Of a DNA stretch of 64,000 nucleotides, positions 55,265 to 64,000 are shown in pieces. The stretch is from positions 1,361,130-1,425,129 of the forward strand of contig NW_004457313.1 of assembly GCF_000313135.1 (NCBI RefSeq), in the 5' to 3' direction. The notes beneath the pieces were generated by a model that made no database searches, was not told where the DNA came from, and was given only the letters and a program-made list of their open reading frames with translations. Position 1 is the first letter of the stretch, and the number at the start of each line of letters is the position of its first letter. The translations under genes were made by a program, and so were the position numbers. The DNA is from Acanthamoeba castellanii str. Neff. Lineage: Eukaryota; Discosea; Longamoebia; Acanthamoebidae.

Positions 55265-58200
55265 ATGGACAGGCCACGCTCGCGGCCAGCATCAAGCCCT
55301 TCCTTCATCATCTCCTTTATCTTGTACTATACCTTGTGTTCTCCTCTCGTTCTTCTCTTATCCCAAACCACACAAGGTACAACCTCCTCCACGCGTCTCC
55401 GCTTCGGTTGGCGGGGTTTGATGATGAAGTGTGGTGGTCCTCGTCTCCAACATTAGAACTCACCCTGTGTGTTCCTCTTCTCTCGTCTCGACAACCCAGT
55501 GGAGGGCACGGTGGTGGTGAATGGAGTGGGTAGTGTACACAAGAATCTGTTCTCGTCGTGGAGCGTGGGGTATTCGTTCAACACCGAGAATTTTGTCATC
55601 AACTACAACGCTGCCGACAACACGACGGCCTCGCTGGCGCGCGTCGAGAGCGGCGCCATCGACTACCTCATCACCGACGGACGCATTGACCCCGCCAACC
55701 TTCCAGCCGATGCGCTGCAGGTACCGGTAACCGGGTCTGCGCTGGTGATGGCGATCAACCTGGACGGCGTCAACGTCTCCTCCCTGGTACTACCCTCCCC
55801 TTCTCCTTCATTCTTTCTTCGGCTCCGGAGTGGTCCCACCTGGCCCGCAAACCAACCATCTTCCCCGCAATTCCCACTTCAACTGAAACACGCTCTTTTG
55901 GCTGTGACTCCGTTGAGTTGCTGATCCCTTCTCCGTTATTTGCGCCGGCAACTGGGACCTGAAACTCCTCTTGTGGCGGTTTGACGGTGGGAGGGGAGCG
56001 AACAGGTGGTGAGCAGCGAGGTGCTGGCCAAGGTGTGGATGGGCACCATCACCACGTGGGACCACGCCGACATCGCCGCCCTCAACCCCAATGTCACCCT
56101 GCCGGCCAACGCCATCACGCTCGTGGTCTCGGAGGCGCCGAGCAGCGTGGAGATGAGCGGCGTGCTGGTGCGCGCCCTGTCTGCCGTGTCGAGCTCGTTT
56201 GCGGCGGCTTTGGCGTCGGCGGGCTCACTCGCGGCCATGGTGCCGGCGAGCGCCATGAAAGTATCCGGCACCGACGCTCGCCTGGCCACCGTAAAGGTAC
56301 CTTGCCGCCATTGACCAAAGCCAGTGAACTATGGGCGGCTTGGCTGGCTTTGGTCATTAATCCGTGCGAATGTGTGGTCGCGCAGGCAAACTTGTACAGC
56401 ATGACATACGCCGACTACGGATCGGTGCTCGCAGCCGGCATGGCGTGCGCGCGCATGAAGAACGCGGCCGGTCGCCTGGTTTCGCCCTCGGCCGCCGCCA
56501 TCCAGTCGGCCATGACCGACTTCAGCACCTCTGTCAAAGGTGGTACGTCGCGTCGTTGGGCTTTGCCGTTGACACTTCGCTCATCTTCTCTTTTTCGCTT
56601 GGGCCGTGCTTCTCGGTGAGACAACAGGGGACATGAGCAGCGACATCTCAAACGGAGCGGGCAATGCCACATGGCCGCTGGCCTACACGGTCTTCCTCAC
56701 CACGTTGCAGACCAAGCAGGCCAAGGACTGCGGGCCCGCCGAGGGCCTGATGCGGTTCTTGAGCTGGGTGCAGACTAACGACCGCGCGGGGACGACGATC
56801 AACGCGCAGGGCTGGGGCGCGCTGGCGATCGTGTACAAGAGGGCGCTCATCAACTCGTTCGGCACCGTCAAGTGCAACAATCAAACCGCCCTCAGCACGG
56901 CCTACATCATAGGCATGGGTGGCACGATCCGAGCGGTCGACGACTGGGCCGTGGCCTACACCTCCAACTCGTTTGTGGAGAAGTACTACGTCTACGACTC
57001 GCCCACGACCATCAACCAGATGATCGCCGGTACGTACCCTTTCGCTCCCTCCCATTCTCGCCCGGTTGGTTGACTCATGAGTCCGTCGTCACAGGTTCCA
57101 TCGATTTCGGAGCGGTGAGCTATGAGCCCACGGAGGCGCAGTGGGCGCAGCTGCCTGATGTGCTGCTGGTGCCTCTGCTTGGCCAAGCCGGTCTTGCCTC
57201 CTACAACGTAAAGCCCCTTCTGCGTGGGTGTGTTATGCTGCGAGGGCGAGGAGTGCAATAATTGAACTGACGAACCGACGCCTGGATAACACCAGATACC
57301 CGAACTACTGGAGTCGGACCCGCTGGTGTTGACACTGGAGATCCTAGCCGACATCTACCTCGGAAAGATTTCGAACTGGCGGGACCCGAAGATCTTGAAC
57401 ATCAACCAGCCCATCGCCAGTCTGATTCCCAACCAGTCCATCATCGTCGTTGTCCCTACGGTACCGCACATCATATCCGGCTGCGCTCGACCACCGCTTG
57501 GTGTTGTTGGTCCTTCCCCCCCTCTCTCTCTCTCGCGCGCTAACTCTCCGATTCCCATTTAGATCTTCTCGGCGATCAACGTGGTCAATTCGCCCGCCAT
57601 GGCCAAGGCCGTGCCTGAATTCGCCAGACAAGTACTGAGCCCTCCATTCCTACGCGCACAGTTCGTTTGCTCCCTGTCGCGAGTGCTCTGACCCGGAGCT
57701 GCGCGCAACCACAGGTGACTCCCGGCGGGTTGGTTACCTACCCGGTGCAAACCCTGGCCCCCGAGAGGGTCAAGGGAGTGCCCAGTTCGGCCAACGTGCA
57801 GGTGACAGTGGCCGCGGCGACGCCCTATGCCATATGGTTGGCGCTCAGCGGCATGATCGATCCGTACAACAACCTCCGGGCCGCCTCGCTCTACAACCCT
57901 GCGGGGAATGTGGTCGCGCCCGGGCCGGAGACCATCCTCTCCCTGCTCAACGACTTTGCCGGCACCACCGACTTTGTCCTCTTGTTGGGTACCCCTGCTA
58001 GGGCACTTCCTTGCTTGCTGGCGTCACACGCTGACCGGGGCGTCGCATCATCAACAACACCACAGGGTCCGGCGCGAATTCGTGGCCCATGGCGTCCTAC
58101 AACGGCCTGCTCATCAACCAGATCGAGCCCAGCAACTGCGCCAAGGCCAAGGCGCTCGTCGACTGGATCTATTGGACCCAGAGCACGGATGAGGCGTCTA

Positions 58201-61200
58201 CCATCGCCACGCGGAACAGGATCACGTCGGCGGGCCGATCGCCGGGCGTGCTCAAGCGAATCCTCACGCAGCTCACCAGCGTCACGTGCCAGGGGGCCAA
58301 GGTCAGCTCCATCGCCCCGTGCGTGCGTGACGGCGAACTGTGCTCTGGTCACGGGTCGTGCCCGTCGGGCGAGTGCGTGTGCGCCAGTGGCTGGAGCGGC
58401 ACCTTCTGCGATGGTACATACTCCCGCACACAAACGTTTCCATCAGTACTCGAGCCTAATTCCTTATGATCTCTGTCCACACAGACCAGGCGGGTTCTTC
58501 GAGCGACGACACCGCGACGATCGCTCTGGCCGTGGCGCTGGGCGTGGGGGTTCCGTTCTTCCTGATCGTGGTGATCCTCGCCGCCGTGGGCATCATCGTG
58601 GCGGTGATCGTCAAGAAGAGGCAGTGGGGCAACGACAACTGGGAGATCTCACCGAGCGAGCTCGAGATGGAGGACCACCTCGGCACTGGCGGGTACGCTC
58701 TTCTCTCACACTCTACTACACGTCTCCTCTTCTCCACATCTGGCGACTCACATTGGCCGGTATGAGCAGGTACGGGAGTGTGTACAAGGCCAAGTGGCGC
58801 GGGACGGAGGTGGCGGTGAAAGTGATGTCGTCGGAGGTGGTGACCAAGGAGATGCAGCGCCAGTTCGCCGACGAGGTGAGTCTCCTTTTCCCCACTTCTG
58901 CCACTCTTCCTTGTCGGCTGATCGGTGGTTGGTGCAATGACACGCGACCAGGTGCGCATGATGACGGCGTTGCGGCATCCGAACGTGGTGCTGTTCATGG
59001 CGGCGTGCACGAAGCCACCCAAGATGTGCATCGTCATGGAGCACATGTCTCTCGGCTCTCTCTACGAGGTACATTCTATCATTATTATTATTCCGCAATT
59101 CACCACATCTATCTCACGTGTTGACCCGTATGACCATGCCGTAGCTACAACCTCCTCTTAACTCTGATTGTGTGTGATGGAACGTGCAGCTGTTGCACAA
59201 CGAGCTCATTCCAGACATACCGCTGGAGCTGAAGGTGAAGATGGCGTACCAGGCGGCCAAGGGGATGCACTTCCTGCACTCGTCGGGCATCGTGCACCGC
59301 GACCTCAAGTCGCTCAACCTGCTGCTCGACGCCAAGTGGAACGTCAAGGTGAGCGACTTTGGGCTGACCAAGTTCCGCGAGGAGGTGCAGAAGGCGGCGG
59401 TGCACGAGGCCCAGGGGTCGATCCACTGGACGGCGCCCGAGGTGCTCAACGAGACCGTCGATCTGGATTACACGCTCGCCGACGTCTACAGCTTCGGTAC
59501 CTACGTCTTCCCCCCACTCAACTCTGGCCATTTCCCACACCCCACACCCCACACCCCACACCCCACACCCCACACCCCACACCCCACACCCCACACCCCA
59601 CACCCCACACCCCACACCCCACACCCCACACCCCACACCCCACACCCCACACCCCACACCCCACACCCCACACCCCACACCCCACACCCCACACCCCACA
59701 CCCCACANNNNNNNNNNNNNNNNNNNNNNNNNNNNNNNNNNNNNNNNNNNCACACCCCACACCCCACACCCCACACCCACGCCATACCATTCGTGCAGGT
59801 ATCATCATGTGGGAGCTGATGACGCGCGAACAGCCCTACTCCGGCATGGGGTGCGTCGCCATGACCTACGACCTACACCTCGAGGTTATGCTTTTTGTGC
59901 TAATTCTCTTGTTTGGTGCTCTGTGCTCTGATTCAACTTACAGAACGGCGGCGGTGGCGGTGGCGGTGATCCGCGACAACCTGCGGCCGCGCATACCCGA
60001 CGACCTTGAGATGCCGCACGAGTACAGCGAGCTCATGACCGGCTGCTGGCATCCCGACCCGGCCATCCGGCCCACGTTCCTCGAGGTCATGACGCGCCTG
60101 TCGGCCATCGCCGGTGACCACACGAGCATGGGCGGCACGTCGATGACCACCACGTCGTCGGGCATCTCCATGTCGGGCGGCTCGACATCCGCCGGCACCG
60201 GATCGGTGTCCTCGTCGAGCGCCTCGTCGGTCGTCGGCCTCGCCCCGACCATCAACGGCAACGGCGGCGGCGGCAGCAGCGGGGTGGCCCCGCCAGAGGG
60301 CGAGATGGCGGTGGTGTTCACGGACATCACGCGCGCGGCCTCGCTCTGGGAGCACGACCCGGCGGCCATGCGCGACGCCACCATGCTCCACAACGACATC
60401 CTCCGCTCGCTCCTCAAGAACACCGCGGCTACGAGGCCCTCTTTGCCCGCGGCGGCCACCACAACAGCGGCGAGGGGTCGTTCTGCATGGCCTTCCAGGA
60501 GGCGGGCAACGCGGTGGAGTGGTGCATGGAGGCGCAGCAGGCGCTGCTCAAGGCCGAGTGGCCGCGGCGGCTGCTCGAACACCCGGGCGCAGGCGAAGAA
60601 TGGGGCGACACGGACGACCGGGTGCTGTTCCGCGGGCTGCGTGTGCGGATGGGCATCCACGTGGGCTCGCCCAGGAGCAAGCGCGACCCGACGACACGGC
60701 GCGTGGAGTACTCGGGCGCGGCGATCGACATCGCCGCACGCATCACGGCACTCACTCACGGCGGCCAGATCCTGGTGTCGGGTCCGGCGTTCGCCAAGCT
60801 CAAGTCCGAGAAGGTGCTTCGGTTCGCTCGCGTGGGTCGGTTCGACGTCACGGGCTCCCCCTCCGGTACGCCTTCGCCTTCGGAGCTAAAACGCTCTTTT
60901 GTTCCCCCCCCCCGATATTCGCATTTCGGTTGGCGGCTTAGTGGTAATGTGCGATCAGGCGAGGAGCTGCACGAGGTGAAGACCAGAGGCCTCGAGGCCC
61001 GCTTCTTCGGTGGCGTCGCTGACGATCGGTCCAGCTCGCGCCTCTCGTCGTCGTTCAACTCCAACGACGGCAACGAGTCGCGCGGGTCGCTGGACCAGCA
61101 CGAGCTGCAGGCGCACGTGGGCGAGGGCATGGAGTTCAAGGAGGACACCTTCCTCACGTCGGCCAACATGGTGCGCTGGGTGGTGGACTTCAAGGAGATC

Positions 61201-62117
61201 GCGCTCGGGCGCCAGGTGGGCATGGGCTCCTACGGCGTGGTGCACCGCGGCCAGTGGAAGGGCGTCGAGGTGGCGGTCAAGCGGTTCATCAAGCAGAAGC
61301 TCGACGAGCGGCGCATGCTCGAGTTCCGCGCCGAGATCGCCTTCCTCTCGGAGCTGCACCACCCCAACGTGGTGCTCTTCATCGGCGCCTGCATCAAGTC
61401 GCCCAACCTGTGCATCGTGACCGAGTTCGTCAAGCAGGGCTCGCTCAAGGACATCCTGGCCAACACCAGCGTCAAGCTCCCGTGGACGCGCAGGCTCGAG
61501 CTGCTCCGCTCGGCCGCCCTCGGCATCAACTACCTGCACTCCATGCAGCCGATGATCGTGCATCGGGACCTGAAGCCGTCGAATCTGTTGGTGGACGAGA
61601 GCTGGAATGTGAAGGTGGCCGACTTTGGGTTTGCGCGCATCAAGGAGGACAACGCCACCATGACCCGCTGCGGCACGCCCTGCTGGACAGGTATGCAACG
61701 CACCCGCTGCACCAACGCCCAACGCTCTCCGTTCGGTGCACACAGCTTGACAGCTCACGATGTCTACACATCTCTGCTTGTTGTTGTGCAGCGCCGGAGG
61801 TGATCCGCGGGGAGAAGTACGGGGAGAAGGCCGACGTGTACAGCTTCGGCATCATCATGTGGGAGGTGCTCACGCGCAAGCAGCCCTTCGCCGGGCGCAA
61901 CTTCATGGGCGTGTCGCTCGACGTGCTCGAGGGCAAGCGGCCGCAGGTGCCCGCCGACTGCGCGGCCGACTTCAAGAAGCTCATGAAGAAGTGCTGGCAC
62001 GCCACGGCCAGCAAGCGGCCCGCCATGGAGGACGTGCTCTCGCGCCTCGACGACATCCTCCAGAACGCCCACGCCTCCGGCCCCACGCCCCGCTCGCCTC
62101 ATCACGACGCCGTGTAA
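55265..62117 (+). CDS. Receptor: 2x PstS-like, EGF-like, TM, TKL kinase, class III cyclase, TKL kinase
   Basis: About twenty exons. Signal peptide FIISFILYYTLCSPLVLLLS. PstS-like module 1 has VNGVGSVHKNLFSSWSVGYS, VWMGTITTWDHADIAALNPN; module 2 has IYLGKISNWRDPKILNINQP, TPGGLVTYPVQTLA. Then EGF-like CSGHGSCPSGECVCASGWSG, TM helix VPFFLIVVILAAVGIIVAVI, kinase 1 (LGTGGYGSVYKAKW, VAVKVM, HRDLKSLN, VSDFGL), cyclase domain (VVFTDITRAASLWEHD, GIHVG, YSGAAIDIAARITALTHGGQ), and kinase 2 (GMGSYGVVHRG, VAVKRF, HRDLKPSN, VADFGF, APEV). Both kinases look active. The cyclase has lost the second metal Asp (GEGSF for EGDSF) and a one-base frameshift lies at ~60420, so as assembled the frame breaks between FTDI and the rest. 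A phosphate- or anion-sensing role is inferred from the ectodomain. Confidence 0.85.
59537..59776. repeat. (CCCCACA)n heptamer array with 43-base assembly gap (N at 59708-59750)
   Basis: About 170 bp of perfect CCCCACA units run up to the gap and continue after it, so the true length is unknown. It lies in the intron that splits YSFG and IIMWELM of the first kinase domain. The exons on both sides join in frame. Confidence 0.95.
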
Positions 62118-62151
62118 AGAAAGCAACGAAGCTTGTAGCAGAAAAAAAAGT

Positions 62152-64000
62152 TCACCAAAAGGCGAGGTGTGCCTCCCGCCACACGAGGCATGGGTGGTCC
62201 TCAGGGAGAAGCGCGTTGAAGGCGTACTTGAGCTGCCGCTGCTCGTGGGCGTCAAGCTTGCGCAGGTGCTGAAAGAGCTCCTGCGTGCTGTGTTCATCAT
62301 CATCATGGACCACATCGAGCAGGGCGACCAGAGCCGCGGTGGCCCTGTCGAGCAGACGCGTCAGGGCGGGCTCGCGGGTCGGGTTCGGCATGCCGTAGGA
62401 CTGGTCGGCCGACCGCAGCCAGTAGACCAGTGCCCGGACCATGCTCACCCGGTCTTGGAGAGACCGGGCCTCGGGCGAAGCGCAGTAGTCGCGCAGCAGG
62501 GCCAGCATCAGGTTGGCCATGCCCTCGACCGCGGCGGGCTCGCACTGCGATGTGGCCCAGAAGTGCTTGAGCCGCATTGCGGGGAGGAGCCGGAGGAGGT
62601 AGTAGTCCACGTCGCCGGCGTGGTGGAGGCCCAACCGCAGCATGCCCTCCCAATCGCGCTCGAGCGCCATTGAGTTCAGACGCGGGAGAAGGCAGGGCGA
62701 CGCGAGCGCATAGGAGAGGTGCTTGATCCGGGGCCTCAGCTCCGTGGGCAAATGCGTGACCAGTGCGCCTGCAGCGTGTTGTGTGCGGCGTTGGTGTTGC
62801 GTGTCAGCAGGAACTGCAAGGCACACCAGCATATGGGGATGTGTATGTGCGCACCGACAAACACGCACAGGTCTCGGGAACGCTTGGCCCCGTGAGCCTC
62901 CAGTACGTGGAGGAGTGCGGGCATGAGCTCATCCAAATGGGCGGCCACGAGCTCGCGATGGCGCTCGAGGATGAGCCGCAGCACCGCCATCACCCCCGAT
63001 AGGACTCTGTCACTCTGCTCTCAACAGGGAGGAGGGCTCTTGCCCCGATCAGGAGGGAGGGCACAGCAAGAGAAAGAAAAGAGAAAGCTGGCGTACGGTA
63101 CCGGGTGGCCTGCGGGCGAAAAATCGAATCGGAGCAGTGCTCTTTGGCCATCGATAGGAGGAGTGTCGGCGCAGGCGGAAAGGAGCTCAATCAGGCGGAG
63201 CAGCAGGACCGACTCGCCGCCATCGGGCACCCAGTCAAGGTGGGTCATCGCCTGCTCTTTCACAATCTCGTGGAGCAGTGCCAGACTTCGAACCAGCAGG
63301 TGCGCGCGCTTAAGTGTTTACACCCCACCACCAGACCCGAGCGCCGCGGCGATGAGCGAGAGACACATCACCATCATCCCAAGCAGCCAGCCTGGTCACG
63401 TACCTCGTGGCTCTTGTCACCAACCAATGGAGCGGACCCAGACGAAACAATCTCCACGCATTTCCTGGCAATCGCTCTCGCCCTCTCCCCTACACGCTCT
63501 GGTGGTGGGTGGAGGGTGGAGGGTGGAGGGTGGTGGTGGGTGGGTGGTGAAGGCCGCGCCTTGTCGAGAGGGAGGTGAAGAAGAAATGGAAGTGTACGGA
63601 TTCGGTGGAAATGGAAGAAGCCTATCACGGCTCCTTGCTCCCGGAGGGAGAGGGTTCCGACACTCGACTCCAGGAGCTGGTCTACGACCGCGTGCAGCTG
63701 CGGCTCATTGAGACCGTGGCAGCGTTGAACGACGCTGATGGCCTGCTCGAACGACCTGCCCTGCTACACTCACACAAGCGGGAATTGTAGACCCCCCGGG
63801 TTGTCCCCGCGCACAACGTTGGCAGCTGTCAGCTACTGAGGCGACATGGGAAGTTGAGGCCTTTGGGGGGGGAGGGTTATAAAGGAGTACCGGAGGCTGG
63901 CGCAGTACGCCTTGGCATGCCTGGGCGATGGCCCCATGGGAGGATTGCGTCAGGGGGAGGAACCGATCGATTGCTACAAGGGCAGCCTCGCAAACCGCGG
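62152..64000 (-). CDS. HEAT-like helical repeat protein, 5' part beyond the window
   Basis: Exons read leftwards from the edge: AVCEAALVAIDRFLPLTQSS and AIAQACQGVLRQPP (64000 to ~63893); GRSFEQAISVVQRCHGLNEP and HAVVDQLLESSVGTLSLREQ; ARKCVEIVSSGSAPLVGDKS; HLLVRSLALLHEIVKEQAMT and HLDWVPDGGESVLLLRLIEL; GVMAVLRLILERHRELVAAH and LDELMPALLHVLEAH; then LSYALASPCLLPRL to the stop at 62152. The pattern of amphipathic helices in pairs is typical of HEAT/ARM solenoids. The C-terminus (LDAHEQRQLKYAFNALLPED) resembles the end of some large HEAT scaffolds. No family is recognised. The start lies off the window; the gene ends 35 bp from the receptor gene stop codon (convergent). Confidence 0.7.

Noticed and set aside
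59145..59819. Long frames of PHPTPHT or GVWGVGC repeats running across the N gap
   Set aside because: Translations of the CCCCACA intron array and unknown bases; the flanking exons splice across it in frame.
63875..64000. Plus-strand open stretch after a TATAAA at 63878 (EYRRLAQYALACLGDG) as a new gene
   Set aside because: The minus strand gives a HEAT-like exon (AVCEAALVAIDRFLPLTQSS) with a GTACTC donor that joins in frame to the next exon; the plus reading is its shadow.

Overview
This is a GC-rich, gene-dense, intron-rich nuclear contig from a protist, most likely Acanthamoeba. The reasons are a partial 5S rRNA gene of the Acanthamoeba type at the left edge, dozens of short GT-AG introns (donors mostly GTACGT-like) in almost every gene, coding on both strands with short spacers, and many TKL kinases, SAM-domain proteins and kinase-cyclase receptors. 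The genus is an inference from sequence character; I could not run a database search. I see no transposase, reverse transcriptase, phage or viral gene, and no CRISPR array.

Layout. 0-5.3 kb: 5S rRNA (-), a SirTM-like divergent sirtuin (-), mitochondrial ribosomal protein L33 (-), head-to-head with cytosolic methionyl-tRNA synthetase (+). 5.3-14.8 kb: three consecutive SAM-domain genes: a triple-SAM protein (-), a SAM-TKL kinase (-) and, divergently, a SAM-PB1 protein (+). A cluster of TGACGT (CRE-like) sites lies upstream of the triple-SAM gene. 15-17.7 kb: short-form tRNase Z (+) and a GOLGA7/Erf4-domain membrane protein (-). 18-26.7 kb: a large ROCO gene (LRR-Roc-COR-kinase, -) whose kinase domain looks catalytically dead. 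27-32.6 kb: a P4-ATPase flippase (-). 32.7-37.9 kb: a small acidic protein, a haspin-like kinase, ubiquitin-L40, COMMD10 and an eIF5A-like protein without the hypusine lysine, followed by a broken partial copy of itself. 38.2-44.4 kb: a membrane-anchored gamma-glutamylcyclotransferase-like protein, a tRNA with the unusual anticodon AUC, a serpin, mitochondrial saccharopine dehydrogenase and LAMTOR4. 44.5-54.9 kb: a retinol-dehydrogenase-like SDR, a two-TM protein, a Lys-rich protein, an ABCB half-transporter and a BTB-BACK protein. 55.3-62.1 kb: a single-gene receptor with two tandem PstS-like phosphate-binding modules, an EGF-like segment, one TM helix, a TKL kinase, a degenerate class III cyclase domain and a second TKL kinase. 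62.2-64 kb: the 3' part of a HEAT-like gene (-) that runs off the window.

Themes. The window is rich in signalling (ROCO, SAM and TKL kinases, the PstS receptor, haspin-like kinase) and in lysosome/endomembrane functions (LAMTOR4, COMMD10, P4-ATPase, Erf4, ABCB). Several proteins keep a fold but lose a hallmark residue: the ROCO kinase HRD, the cyclase metal Asp, the eIF5A hypusine Lys, the sirtuin DFR and the serpin hinge. Introns often carry simple repeats; one array contains a 43-base assembly gap.
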